Shown: positions 7,531 through 17,154, counted from the first letter of the stretch. The stretch: DNA of 64,000 nt from Deltaproteobacteria bacterium (GCA_020633895.1 JACKCT010000003.1:124001-188000); one strand, 5' to 3'. Notes: generated by a model from the letters alone, not told the origin. Translations and numbers: made by a program.

Positions 7531-8573
7531 CGCCCGGGACGCCGCCGTCCCCCGACCAGGCCGATCCGGGTGCGTCGCGCGACGCTTACCTGGACAACGC
7601 GCGATTGCTGGTGATGACGCTGGTCGTCATCGGCCACGCCCTGGAACCCATGGGCGCGAGGCCGCCGTTTCGTGACATCTTCATCTTCATCTACTCGTTC
7701 CACATCCCCGTCTTCGTCTTTTTGTCCGGCCACCTGTCGCGGGACACGCTCTCGCGACCGGATGCGTTGCGCCTGATCGCGCGGCTGTTGTGGCCGTATG
7801 TGTTTTTCGAAATCGGGTTGGAATACATCGACGATCTTCTCGTCGACATGGACGCGTTCACTCTGTCGATCTTCCGGCCGTTTTGGATCATGTGGTATCT
7901 GCCGGCGCTGCTCGTTTGGCGATTGGCGCTGCCTTGGCTGGTCCGCGTACCGTTCATTTTGCCGGTCAGCGTCGCGGCCGCGCTGGCAATCGGATTCGCC
8001 CGGCAAGTTGGGCCCGAGTTCACCGCGTCGCGCATCGTGACGCTGTTGCCGTTTTTCCTGTTGGGCCATGGCACGAGCCGCGAGCAACTCGCCCGCCTGA
8101 CCGAACGGCCTTGGCGCGCGGCGGCGGTCGTTGTCATGATCGCCGGGGCGTTTGTCGCGTTTCATCTCCCGCAATTTTTTCCGGTCGAATGGTTCTACGG
8201 CAGTCGGCCGTACGTGCGCATGATGCCCCACCCGGATTGGACCGCGCCGGTGACGCGAATGGCGGTGATGCTGGCGGCGGTGGCGATGGGGGCGGCGTTT
8301 TTCGCGCTCGTGCCCGGGCGGCGCCTCTTCTTCACCGAATGGGGCGAACGCACCCTCGCGATTTACCTGCTGCACGGCGTCGTCGCTAAGCTGATTCAGG
8401 CGACCGATTTTTACGCCTTCGCGATCCCGGATTTTTGGCGCATGGCGATCATGGTCACGGTGTCGCTGCTGGTGGTGTACGGGGCGTCGCGCCGGTGGGT
8501 GTCGGCGGTGTTTCGGCCGGTTCTGGAGCCGCCGAATCGGTGGTTTCACCGCCGGGCCCGGAAGGCTGGGTGA
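7527..8573 (+). CDS. acyltransferase family 3 membrane protein
   Basis: 348 aa, about ten membrane helices. The N-terminal signature of the family is plain: YLDNARLLVM, then GHALEP with the catalytic-type His, then IYSFHIPVFVFLSGHLSR. Such proteins O-acylate sugars of surface polysaccharides or lipids using a cytoplasmic acyl donor. The start is GTG at 7527 inside the GTGA overlap with the lipase. Its last 119 bp are also coding on the other strand, where the glycosyltransferase-like gene ends. Substrate unknown; fucose-4-O-acetylase-like by general appearance. Confidence 0.85.
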   Translation: MTPGTPPSPDQADPGASRDAYLDNARLLVMTLVVIGHALEPMGARPPFRDIFIFIYSFHIPVFVFLSGHLSRDTLSRPDALRLIARLLWPYVFFEIGLEYIDDLLVDMDAFTLSIFRPFWIMWYLPALLVWRLALPWLVRVPFILPVSVAAALAIGFARQVGPEFTASRIVTLLPFFLLGHGTSREQLARLTERPWRAAAVVVMIAGAFVAFHLPQFFPVEWFYGSRPYVRMMPHPDWTAPVTRMAVMLAAVAMGAAFFALVPGRRLFFTEWGERTLAIYLLHGVVAKLIQATDFYAFAIPDFWRMAIMVTVSLLVVYGASRRWVSAVFRPVLEPPNRWFHRRARKAG

Positions 8574-10560
8574 TGCGCGGCGCGGTCGCGTCGTCCCGGC
8601 GGAGCAACAGGATCGCCGTCGTGCCGTCGGGCAGCGTCCACCGCCCCTCTTCCCGATAGACCGCCGAAAATTCCTCCGGCCGCCGACTGATGTGGTCGTA
8701 GGTCTCCCAGAGATTTTCGTAGTCCATATAGTCGTTCTTTGACGCGGCGTAGACCTCTTTCCACGGCTCGCGGTAGACAATGGCGTCGTAGCCGTACAGC
8801 CGTCCGCTCTTGAGCAGGTCCTTGTCCGAATCCCACTGCGTCTCGACCACGATCTCCCGGTTCATCAGCTTGAACGTGTACCAGAACGTGTTCCACGAAA
8901 AATAAAAATTGACGTCCATCGACAGCAGATAGCCGGGCGCGCGCGTGGCCGTGGCGCGGACGACCTCCTTGGCGATCTCGTCCACGTGCCATTCGTCGGG
9001 CAGAGGCACCAGGTAGTTGAGGGTGTTGTTCTTACGCGGAAAATATTTCGCGACGAGCACCGAATCGCCGCCGGTCATGGGCAGCGGTTTGTAGCCGCCC
9101 TTGCCGTCGGAAAACGGCAGCGCCGTCAGCAGGCCCGCCCCCACGATCGCCGCCGTCACCAGCGCGCCCACGGCCCCGACCCCCGTTCGAATGGCGCGGG
9201 CTGTCGCGGGAGGACGTCGGCCGGCCTCGATATCGGCGCGGCGGCGGCGGTTGTACGGCAAAAACAATCGGCTCACGAACGCCGCCTGCACCATCGCCAT
9301 GGACGGCATCAGCGGCACGGTGTTCATCTCATTTTGGATATTGATAAACAGGAACGCCACCGACGGCACGATCAGCCACGCGAGGATGAAGATCCAGCGG
9401 CCCTTGGCGATCAAACGCTCCGAATGGAAAAAATGCCTCGCCAGCGGTTTGCGGGCGATGCGCAGCGCGACGACGACGATCGCCACCGGCAGCAGCATCA
9501 CGACACCGATCACGCCCAGGTAGTAGTCGAATAAGTGGTGGTAGTAGAAATTCATCAGCGACGTGGGATTCATCGTCGCCACGTTCATGCGCATCTGGTC
9601 GCCGTACTGACGCAGGTTGTTGAGCCCGTGAGGCAGATACCAGATCGACGCGACGAGAAACGACAACCCGCCCGCGCCCAGCGCGTTGAACAACGCCCCC
9701 CGCCCCAGCACCGCGATCGCCGCGACGAGGGCGCCCGTCACGCCGGTGACGATCATGACCAGAAGGCCCACGTGGGCGTTGACATGGACGGTCGCGCTGT
9801 ACCAGCCGTCGATGGCCGAGCGCGTGACGGGCGTGTAGATAAAGCGCGTCAGCGCCAACACCGCCGCCGTCGCGAGTAATGCCTTGAAGACGCGGGAGGC
9901 GGGCTTAAACTCCATTCGTCCCCCGTCGCCCGACCGCATCGCCAAGGCCCACAAGACGATCGCGAAGACCAACGGCCCGGCCAGGAAAATCAAAAACGAT
10001 TGCTTGCACAACGACGCCGCGCCGATCAGCGCTCCGGCCGCGTAGGCCCACCCCTTTTGCGTGAATCCTTCACTGCGCCAAAGGGCGTAAACCGCCGCCG
10101 TGCCCATGGCCGTCAGCGGCCATTCGAGCAGGAACTGGCGCGAAACCTCCACCGCCGCCGGACTGCACGCCAGGAACGCCGCCGCCAGCACGCCCGTCGC
10201 CCGCCCGAACAACGATGAGCCCAGGCGGTAGAGCGTCACCAGGATGATGACGGAAAAGACAAGCTGGCTGATCTGCGCCGTGTCATGCACGCGCCCGAAG
10301 AGGGCGTAGAACAACGTCGCGATCACACCGCCGGGCGGGTAGCCGGAAAAGGCGATCAGGTACGCCGCGCGAAAATCGTCCAGGTTGCGCAGGTTGTTGA
10401 GGAAGTCGATGGCCGACAGAACGTGGGAAAGTTCGTTGATGTTCGACGGACGTTGATCGGCGCGGATGAAAACCAGGTTGCTGACGACATGCGCGCCGAT
10501 GACGAGCGCCAGCAGGGCCGGCGGCAAGTAACGGCGCGCGTCGCGGCGGTTATCGTCCAC
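8455..10560 (-). CDS. GT-C type membrane glycosyltransferase (PMT/ArnT-like)
   Basis: 701 aa with about 11-13 hydrophobic helices. After the first helix a periplasmic loop carries INELSH and later YPPGG, the pattern seen in PMT_2/ArnT-like enzymes that use polyprenyl-phosphate sugars; CSPAAVEVSRQFLLEW follows. A soluble segment from about residue 500 ends in a Pro/Thr/Ala-rich tail. That tail (about 39 codons) is read antisense to the end of the acyltransferase gene. The start overlaps the preceding minus-strand gene by 11 nt, so it is the last gene of a five-gene operon. Sugar donor and acceptor unknown. Confidence 0.75.
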   Translation of the reverse strand: MDDNRRDARRYLPPALLALVIGAHVVSNLVFIRADQRPSNINELSHVLSAIDFLNNLRNLDDFRAAYLIAFSGYPPGGVIATLFYALFGRVHDTAQISQLVFSVIILVTLYRLGSSLFGRATGVLAAAFLACSPAAVEVSRQFLLEWPLTAMGTAAVYALWRSEGFTQKGWAYAAGALIGAASLCKQSFLIFLAGPLVFAIVLWALAMRSGDGGRMEFKPASRVFKALLATAAVLALTRFIYTPVTRSAIDGWYSATVHVNAHVGLLVMIVTGVTGALVAAIAVLGRGALFNALGAGGLSFLVASIWYLPHGLNNLRQYGDQMRMNVATMNPTSLMNFYYHHLFDYYLGVIGVVMLLPVAIVVVALRIARKPLARHFFHSERLIAKGRWIFILAWLIVPSVAFLFINIQNEMNTVPLMPSMAMVQAAFVSRLFLPYNRRRRADIEAGRRPPATARAIRTGVGAVGALVTAAIVGAGLLTALPFSDGKGGYKPLPMTGGDSVLVAKYFPRKNNTLNYLVPLPDEWHVDEIAKEVVRATATRAPGYLLSMDVNFYFSWNTFWYTFKLMNREIVVETQWDSDKDLLKSGRLYGYDAIVYREPWKEVYAASKNDYMDYENLWETYDHISRRPEEFSAVYREEGRWTLPDGTTAILLLRRDDATAPRITQPSGPGGETTDSAAPEPAETPPTPTGATPRTPPAATP

Positions 10561-11350
10561 CGAACACCCGCGCGGCCCAGAGCAGCGCCCGCCATTTGAA
10601 CGGCGCCGGCATCATCGACGCCCGGCGGCGCTTGCACGCCAGGTGGAAATACGACAGCCCCTTGGGCCCGGCGAGCATTTCCTCCAGGCTTTCGCGCTCA
10701 AACCAAAACGCGACATGCAGCGGCAGAAATTCATCGCGGCAACGCATGTAGATTTCGCCCTGGGCCACCGGCCAGTGCAGCGGGCCGTCGGCCATTCCGA
10801 AGTAATCGAGCGTCGTCATCCGCGTGATCTTGCCGCCTTCTTTCCCCACGATCAGCGACGTGTGCGGCCGCGTGCCGTCAAAGGCGAACAAGCCGATGGC
10901 CGTGCCGTCCGGCCACAGACGCTCGATCCACCCGCCGAGCTTTTCGCCGTCCACCTTGGGCACGAATCGCGGCGCCCGGGGATACCACCGCACCTCGCTG
11001 CGCACCAACGCGCTGACGGTCGTCACCATCGACCGGATTTGCTGATCCCAATCATCAGCGCGACGCACCGCGTTTTGCGCCTGGGAAAAAACACGCCGCA
11101 GCAAGGCGACCGGCGCCACCGCGACATAGTCCACGCCGTATTTTTTCGCCAACGGAGCCAGGTTTTCGTCGCCGACGAATTCGAAATTCGGGATCGGCCC
11201 GCCGGGCACCCGCAGCGCCTTCACGCACTCGTCGTCGCGCATGAAGATCAGCAGGAAGGTGCTCCATCGCTTCGGGCCGTTGGGCAGATCCAGCAGGTTT
11301 TTCCAATGGCGGCCGTCGATGTCGACGATCTGCACGTCCGGGCTCAGCAC
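10550..11350 (-). CDS. uncharacterised protein of the GH35 operon
   Basis: 266 aa, family not recognised. It is soluble, with no signal peptide or membrane helix, and rich in Trp, Arg and Phe. Visible segments are VDIDGRHWKNLLDLPNG near the start, MRDDECVKALR, GDENLAPLAKKYGVDY and MYMRCRDEFLPL-like text near the end (actual IYMRCRDEFLPL). The start is placed at GTG 11350, overlapping the GH35 stop by 7 nt. A longer frame to 11611 exists but lies wholly inside the glycosidase gene. Coupling on both sides implies a role in the same glycan process. Confidence 0.6.
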   Translation of the reverse strand: MLSPDVQIVDIDGRHWKNLLDLPNGPKRWSTFLLIFMRDDECVKALRVPGGPIPNFEFVGDENLAPLAKKYGVDYVAVAPVALLRRVFSQAQNAVRRADDWDQQIRSMVTTVSALVRSEVRWYPRAPRFVPKVDGEKLGGWIERLWPDGTAIGLFAFDGTRPHTSLIVGKEGGKITRMTTLDYFGMADGPLHWPVAQGEIYMRCRDEFLPLHVAFWFERESLEEMLAGPKGLSYFHLACKRRRASMMPAPFKWRALLWAARVFGGR

Positions 11351-13407
11351 GGCAGCACCTCCATCGCCCGGATGTGCCAGGGGCGCATCGGCACCCGTGT
11401 CGTCGGCTGTCCGCCGTAAGAGATATTTTCGCGCAGATCGCGCAGCACCATGCCGTCGCCGATCGGCAATTCGGCCACCCGCGCCTCGTCCGTCGGGTTG
11501 GCGACAAACACGACCGTGCGCCCCCGATGGCGAAAGACAGTGCGTTCGCAGGGGGGCGCGACGGGGAACGACGGCCTGACCCGCGCGTCGGTCATGATCC
11601 GCGCCACGCACTCCCGTGCCTCCTTGGACCCGGGTTTGAGCGGCTCGGTCAACAGATAGAGCGCGCCGTGAGGATTGTTGAACGAAATCGTCTCAATGGC
11701 GCAATCGAGCTTTTTTTCCGGCCGGGCGACGTAGTGATCCAGGCGGGAGAGTTCCTTCATATCCTCCGCCCGATTGGGCACCGCCGGGCCCATCACCAGC
11801 GCGCCGCCCCCTTCGAGTAGCGCGACAAGGTCGGACTGCAGCGCGTCGTCCATGAACTCGAAAGTCGGACAAAGAACGATGTCGTGCCCGCGCAGACCCT
11901 CCAAGCGCGACTCCGAATCGCCGAGGCGATAGGTAATGCCCAACTCCTCCAGCGCGGTTTGATACGCCCGACGCATCCGCGACGCCTCGATCTGCACGCA
12001 ATGCTCGAAACCCAGGGGGTGCTCGCTGACGACGTATTCTGGCGGTACGTCCTCCATCACGATCGGCGGCAGGTTGCCGAAGAGCGTCGCGGCTTTCTCC
12101 AGTCGGTCGTAGATGCGGGGCGCCAGCAGCAGCACCCGCGCCTCCATCTCCAATTCGAGCATCTCGGCGTCCTTGAGAAACGCCACGAACTCGCGCAACG
12201 ATTCGTACGCCCCCGGCCGCTGGGCGCCCGTGCGAGTGATCGGCGAGCCGTACCACCGCTCCCGCTCGACGGCCATGTAAAAGTTATAGCCCCGCAGGCC
12301 GTGCATCAGCGTGGCCATGGCGGCGAATTCCTGATCCTCCAAGGTCAACGGCGGCCAGAGCTGATAGGCCCCGGCGGTGAATTCGGGCGAAAACGGCAGG
12401 CGCGAGACGCCTTCCAGCGCGCGGGTGCGCTGTTTGACGTTGGGATAGTCCTTGCGTCGCGGGTAGAAATCGATGCCGACAACATGCAGCGAACGCTCGT
12501 CGCGGGGGATGTTGAACGGCGTGCCCGGCAGGCACGTGGGCAGGTTGTGCGTGAAGAGGATGTCGCGCACGCCCATGCTCTCCCACAGCAGCCGCATGCG
12601 CGCCAAGGCCCCGCCCAGCAGGCGCTCGCGAAACTCCATCCAATCCAGATAATACGGCAGGGAGAACGCCGCCTTCGCCGCAAATTCAGTGGGCGGTTGG
12701 ATTTCGCGAAAGTTCGTCACACCGATGCCGTAGGCGTCGCCGACCGTCGCCGCGTCGCCGTATCTTTCTTCCAAAAAGCCGTGATACGCCGCCAGGGCGC
12801 CGTCGGAGTAATCCTGATCGTAGGCGCCGGTGCGGAAGAAATACGACAGTTCGTTGTCGCACTGCAGGCCGACGACGGGCCCGCCGTTGGGGTGTGTGAG
12901 CGGTTCGATGATCCCGGCGGCGGCGCGAAACCAGCCTTCCATCTCTTTCCAGAATTTTTCCGACGCGTAGCTGGGCGCGGGGAAGGCCTTGGGCGCGGCG
13001 GGCAGGATGATCGGCTCGCCGTCCGGCCCGCACGCCTGCACGCGCACGTCGTCGAGCACCCGTGAGGGGAAGCCGAAGTCGGTCAGTTCCGCGTTGATGT
13101 GGGGTCCGGGGCGAAGCATCACGAACAGGCCCAGTTCCGCCGCCAGTTGCACGAATCCGGCCAGGTTTTTCTGCGGATCGCGCTCACCGAAATCGAAGAC
13201 GTCCCGTTCCACCTCATGCACCGACCAGGGGACGTACGTCGTTACGATCGGCAGACCCAGGCCCTTGAGCTGGAGGAGGCACTCCTCCCAATGGGTCGGC
13301 CGGACGCGCCAATAGTGCATCGATCCGGACAGCAACGGCACCGGCCGCCCGTCGATCCGCAAACCCGAGTGGAGGATTTCAATGGACATCGATTTCCGAT
13401 TCTGCAT
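11344..13407 (-). CDS. glycoside hydrolase family 35 (beta-galactosidase-like)
   Basis: 687 aa. The family core is clear: LLSGSMHYWRV, TTYVPWSVHE, LRPGPHINAEL and FGFPSRVL at about 25-116. LQCDNELSYF carries the acid/base Glu at about 186, and SPEFTAGAY, about 160 residues later, probably carries the nucleophile. There is no signal peptide, so a cytoplasmic enzyme is indicated unless a longer start is missed. The second Met (13389) is also a possible start. The C-terminal third is divergent. It lies between a transglutaminase-like gene (36-nt gap) and an unknown gene (7-nt overlap). Likely substrate is a beta-galactoside or related exo-linked glycan. Confidence 0.88.
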   Translation of the reverse strand: MQNRKSMSIEILHSGLRIDGRPVPLLSGSMHYWRVRPTHWEECLLQLKGLGLPIVTTYVPWSVHEVERDVFDFGERDPQKNLAGFVQLAAELGLFVMLRPGPHINAELTDFGFPSRVLDDVRVQACGPDGEPIILPAAPKAFPAPSYASEKFWKEMEGWFRAAAGIIEPLTHPNGGPVVGLQCDNELSYFFRTGAYDQDYSDGALAAYHGFLEERYGDAATVGDAYGIGVTNFREIQPPTEFAAKAAFSLPYYLDWMEFRERLLGGALARMRLLWESMGVRDILFTHNLPTCLPGTPFNIPRDERSLHVVGIDFYPRRKDYPNVKQRTRALEGVSRLPFSPEFTAGAYQLWPPLTLEDQEFAAMATLMHGLRGYNFYMAVERERWYGSPITRTGAQRPGAYESLREFVAFLKDAEMLELEMEARVLLLAPRIYDRLEKAATLFGNLPPIVMEDVPPEYVVSEHPLGFEHCVQIEASRMRRAYQTALEELGITYRLGDSESRLEGLRGHDIVLCPTFEFMDDALQSDLVALLEGGGALVMGPAVPNRAEDMKELSRLDHYVARPEKKLDCAIETISFNNPHGALYLLTEPLKPGSKEARECVARIMTDARVRPSFPVAPPCERTVFRHRGRTVVFVANPTDEARVAELPIGDGMVLRDLRENISYGGQPTTRVPMRPWHIRAMEVLPC

Positions 13408-13443
13408 GGGCGCGGCGGCGTCATCAAGTCCGAGGGTGAAATG

Positions 13444-14799
13444 CTAAGGCGCCCCGGCGGCGGCGCGGCGTTTGCGAAAACGCTCCAACGGCCGGTCCAG
13501 GGCGCGGTTCACCCGCGTCTCCACGACCAAACGCACCACCACCGGCGCCTCGGCGGTGTTCTCGTCTCGGTCGACCAGACGTCCGTCCAGCCGAAAGCGG
13601 TTCGCCCCTTCTTTTAAGTCCGGAATCGCCGCGCGGGCGGCGCGCAGGTCCGCCTTGTACTCCAAAGGCCGGCCGCCGGGATTTTCCACCGTGGCTTCAA
13701 AGACCCGCGTCTGACGCAAATGTCCCTCGGCCAGGTCGAAGTGCGTTCCGGTCGTCTGATCCGCCGGCAGAGTCGGCTCGACCACGCGAACGCTCGGCGC
13801 GGTTCCTTCGGCGCCGTGGACGGCCAGACGCACCGCCGGATAGGGAAACGCGATCGTCGCTCTCGGCGCGGCGGGGAGGCGGCCTTCCAGGCGGACCGGA
13901 TAGCCCCATAGTCCCCCCGACCAGGTTGCGTCGAAATGCATCACCCCACCCGGCGCCAGCGCGAATTCATCCAACGCAAACGGCGGCGTCTCCCGCCAAG
14001 GCTTGCCGTCCGGCGACGGCTCGCCACAGACCAACATGGGCTTTTGCTCGAATAGTCGCTCGGCCAACCGCCCGGATCGGATGAACGACAGCAGGGCGTT
14101 GGCATGTTGGGAGCGCCGCGCCCCGCCGATCTTTCGCAAGTCTTCGTCCGACTGAAGGCGGCGATATTGGTCGTCCACGTAAAACAGCCCCCAATCCGGG
14201 TCGAAGATCGCCGGCCCTCCGGGCAGATCGACCTGCGCGAAGATGTGGCCCTCATATTGGATGCTGCACGCCCGGTAGCCCATGGCCGTCGCCAGGTCGA
14301 CGAGATAGGTGGTCGACGGGCCGCATTGGGAGTAGCCGTAGTAGTTGAGGGCTTCCATGACGGTTTCGGGGAATCCGTCCGACCGATCTTTCGCCAGATG
14401 ACGGCTCTCCAGGTGATCGAGACGGGTGTGCAACAGATCGTTGAGGCACACGAACACGGCCGCCGGGTCGTCGTCCTCGAAGCTGCAAAGATCCACGATT
14501 TCCTTCAACGACCCGTAACGGTTTTGCTCGTTGACGATCAGGCGCGGCGCGCGCAAGGCCAGGGCGCCCCGGTTCTCGATGGTGATCGAATCCAGGCGCG
14601 GTCGGGATCCGGCGGGAAAATAGAGCCGCTGCACGGCGGGGGCCGCCGCGTCGAACGTCAGTTCAATCGGCGTCTTGACCGTCTGGAGATCCCACGACCA
14701 GCGATAGACGAATGCCGTCACGCCCAGGATTCCCACAACCAAGGCAATCCTGAACGCTCGTCGCCGTCCCCGGCGGGAGTTCGATCGATTTCGGACCAT
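13444..14799 (-). CDS. membrane-anchored transglutaminase-like protein
   Basis: 451 aa. An Arg-rich cytoplasmic N-terminus (1-16) precedes one membrane helix (about 17-33); the rest should be periplasmic. The transglutaminase-like triad is visible as QCGPST (Cys about 159), EGHIFAQV (His about 185) and IFDPDWG (Asp about 200 or 202). The C-terminal 170 residues look like beta-sandwich modules with no motif. Bacterial members act as proteases or amidases as often as cross-linkers, so the reaction is open. It lies 43 nt after the SGNH gene and 36 nt before GH35 in the same operon. Confidence 0.7.
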   Translation of the reverse strand: MVRNRSNSRRGRRRAFRIALVVGILGVTAFVYRWSWDLQTVKTPIELTFDAAAPAVQRLYFPAGSRPRLDSITIENRGALALRAPRLIVNEQNRYGSLKEIVDLCSFEDDDPAAVFVCLNDLLHTRLDHLESRHLAKDRSDGFPETVMEALNYYGYSQCGPSTTYLVDLATAMGYRACSIQYEGHIFAQVDLPGGPAIFDPDWGLFYVDDQYRRLQSDEDLRKIGGARRSQHANALLSFIRSGRLAERLFEQKPMLVCGEPSPDGKPWRETPPFALDEFALAPGGVMHFDATWSGGLWGYPVRLEGRLPAAPRATIAFPYPAVRLAVHGAEGTAPSVRVVEPTLPADQTTGTHFDLAEGHLRQTRVFEATVENPGGRPLEYKADLRAARAAIPDLKEGANRFRLDGRLVDRDENTAEAPVVVRLVVETRVNRALDRPLERFRKRRAAAGAP

Positions 14800-14842
14800 G
14801 CCTTTGATTAGTCGTTCATTTCCGACGACGCAAGGGGCGCCC

Positions 14843-17035
14843 TCACGGTTGCTTCGTCGGACACGGATGGGACGGTCCCGACGCGGGGACGAGGCCCCGC
14901 TCGATCAGAAAATCCGAGATCATCCCGCCGACCTTTTCGTGCCCCGCCACGTTCAGATGCACCGTGTCGTCGGCCTGGTAGAGGGGATCGCCTTCCCACG
15001 AGGTATAGAGGACGCGGTTGACGTCGAGCAGCGGCACGTCGTGCTCGGCCGCTTTTTTCGCGAAGATGCGTTCCAGGTCCGTCTCCCGGTACTCGAAGCC
15101 CAGGGCCTTGTCGGCGCTCTGGTACTCCACCGCCCACGCGCAGGCGAGATGTTCCTCCCGACAAAGCGCGGCGATGTCGTCCAGATTGGCCGCCCAATCC
15201 GCGTCCGGCTTGGCGGGCTTGAGGTGCATCTTCGCGCCGGTGGCGGCGGCGATTTCCTCCCGCGCGCCCGTCGCCGCCAGCACCATGGCGTTGTACAGAC
15301 GCAGCGGTCGCAACGTTTTTTGAAGGCGAGCGCCGAACGAGCCCTGCCGTGCGAGGGTCTGCTGATACAGTTCCCGCAACGTGTACACGCCGTAGTTTTG
15401 CACCAGATCGTTGCGGAGCATGTAAAACACCGCCAGATCCGGATGGTAGTCGAGCAGATAGTGCTTGAGCAGGACATAGAGCTGCAACGACGAATAGCCC
15501 GGCACACCGGCGTTGATGACGCGGAACTCGGGGCCGCAGGAGGCGGCGTTCAGGGTGCGTTCCATGACCTGGGGGAAGACCTGATCGGCGCTGTCGATGC
15601 CGTCGCCCCAGGTGTTGGACCCGCCCAACACGGCGACGCGGAATTCCCCCTCGGGCTTGGCTTGGGGGATTGGGCCGGAGCGAAAGGCGATGCGGGGGAC
15701 GTCGTAGACCTGGCCGGGCTGCATGCCGTCGTCGCTTTGGTAGCGGGCGGGGGTCCAGAACAGCAGGTCGTTTTCCTCGAACTGGCCGGACAGGCGCATC
15801 GGCCGCAGGCGCTCGGACCACGCCCCGAGGCGCAATGCCCCCTCGACGCATCCCACCAAGGCGACGGCCAGCACCAACATCGCCGGGCCGTACAGGCGGT
15901 GCGTTTTCGCGCGGGACGACAGGGCCGCCATGAAGGCGACCACCGGAGCCGTTAGGCCGAAGAGCACCAAGATGCTGCGGGCGTTGCCTTCCGCCCATGC
16001 CGCCGGGGCCAGCGCGATCGCGCCGATGTCCACGCATGTCGCCAATAGACGCAGATAGCCGCGCGCGGGTTCCTTTCCCCACGGCGTCGACAAGGCGCCC
16101 CAGAGAATCGCGGCGCCGAAAAGAAAGGGAAGCGACACGCCGCGAATCGCCGGATCGGCGGGAACGTTTTTCGAGACGATCAGGACCGCCGCCCCCGCCA
16201 GCGCGAAGGCGACGGCGTGCGTCCGGGCGTTGGCAAGCGAGCCGCGATCCCACGGCCCATAGCGAAAAACGAAGACCAACCGCGCCACAACCCACCACGC
16301 AAACGCGATCGGAACGGCGACCGAACCGTGCCCCGTCGCCAGGTACACGCCCGCCGCCGCGATCATCGGCAATGCGTGCAGGTGCTGCCATCGCCGCGCG
16401 CTCGGTTCGATCGAAAAACGGGACGCGGCCGCGACGCGCTCCTCCAGCGCCGTCAGCACCAGGCCCAGGGCGACGAGCAAACCGACAAACAACGCCAAAC
16501 GGGGCGCGGGAGGGCGGCGGGTCGACAGTTTGACAAATTGCGTCGGCTCGCCGTCAATCGGCCCCACCTTCAACGAACGCACCCGCAACGCCGACGTGGT
16601 CGACGAAAGCACCAGGCAGTCCAGGTCGCTCCCGCCGGGGCGCATTCGCCGGACCGGCCGACCGTCTTCCCGATACATCCAATATTCGCCGCGCACCTCC
16701 AGGCCGATGCGGCGCGGCGGGATGACGCTGCCGGTTTCGCGGGGGTGGATCGACAAGGGCTCGGCCTCGCACGACGAATCGGCGACGACCAATCCCACCG
16801 ACTCGTAGGCCACCGGGTCGAGGTGGATTTCGATTTCGAATTCGTCCGGCGCCGCCGTCCCCCAGCCGGTCCAACGCATCGACGTCTCGGGCGGCAGAAA
16901 AACGCCGTCCGCCTGCTGCGTCGCGGGGGTGTCGAACGCCAGGCCGTCATTTATCGGCGCGACCGCCGCGTCGCCCTGCAAAGCCGCCCACCACGCGAAC
17001 AAAATCAGCCCGCACGGCGTCATAAGGCGCAGCAA
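14843..17035 (-). CDS. membrane-bound SGNH/GDSL hydrolase
   Basis: 730 aa. The N-terminal half has a signal-like helix, a beta-rich region and a multi-helix membrane block (about 195-400). The C-terminal half is an SGNH hydrolase with block I VLGGSNTWGDG, a GVPGYSS segment, and block V DDTVHLNVAGH supplying Asp and His. The arrangement recalls periplasmic O-acetyl transfer or removal on polysaccharides. The start shown is TTG 17035, but the only good ribosome site (AAGGAG, 17068-17073 on the minus strand) lies 7 nt before an ATC codon at 17059, which would add ASLISKRL and complete a signal peptide. First gene of the operon that ends at 8455. Confidence 0.75.
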   Translation of the reverse strand: MLRLMTPCGLILFAWWAALQGDAAVAPINDGLAFDTPATQQADGVFLPPETSMRWTGWGTAAPDEFEIEIHLDPVAYESVGLVVADSSCEAEPLSIHPRETGSVIPPRRIGLEVRGEYWMYREDGRPVRRMRPGGSDLDCLVLSSTTSALRVRSLKVGPIDGEPTQFVKLSTRRPPAPRLALFVGLLVALGLVLTALEERVAAASRFSIEPSARRWQHLHALPMIAAAGVYLATGHGSVAVPIAFAWWVVARLVFVFRYGPWDRGSLANARTHAVAFALAGAAVLIVSKNVPADPAIRGVSLPFLFGAAILWGALSTPWGKEPARGYLRLLATCVDIGAIALAPAAWAEGNARSILVLFGLTAPVVAFMAALSSRAKTHRLYGPAMLVLAVALVGCVEGALRLGAWSERLRPMRLSGQFEENDLLFWTPARYQSDDGMQPGQVYDVPRIAFRSGPIPQAKPEGEFRVAVLGGSNTWGDGIDSADQVFPQVMERTLNAASCGPEFRVINAGVPGYSSLQLYVLLKHYLLDYHPDLAVFYMLRNDLVQNYGVYTLRELYQQTLARQGSFGARLQKTLRPLRLYNAMVLAATGAREEIAAATGAKMHLKPAKPDADWAANLDDIAALCREEHLACAWAVEYQSADKALGFEYRETDLERIFAKKAAEHDVPLLDVNRVLYTSWEGDPLYQADDTVHLNVAGHEKVGGMISDFLIERGLVPASGPSHPCPTKQP

Positions 17036-17124
17036 TCGTTTGGAGATCAGGGACGCGATGGGCGGACTCCTTGCAGGTGAACGTCAGCGAAAATGCCCGC
17101 CGAGCGCGGGGCGACGGCCCGTCC

Positions 17125-17154
17125 TTGACAGCCTTCGAACAACCACCCTACGAT
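17125..17154 (+). promoter_or_regulatory. sigma-70-like promoter for the HtrA gene
   Basis: A consensus TTGACA at 17125-17130, an 18-nt spacer and TACGAT at 17149-17154. The ATG at 17181 follows with AAGGA 7 nt upstream of it, leaving a short leader of about 20 nt. Confidence 0.65.

Noticed and set aside
11351-11611. Longer start for the 266-aa gene
   Set aside because: The extra 87 codons lie wholly inside the GH35 gene and have shadow-like Arg/Gly composition; GTG 11350 sits in a normal overlap.
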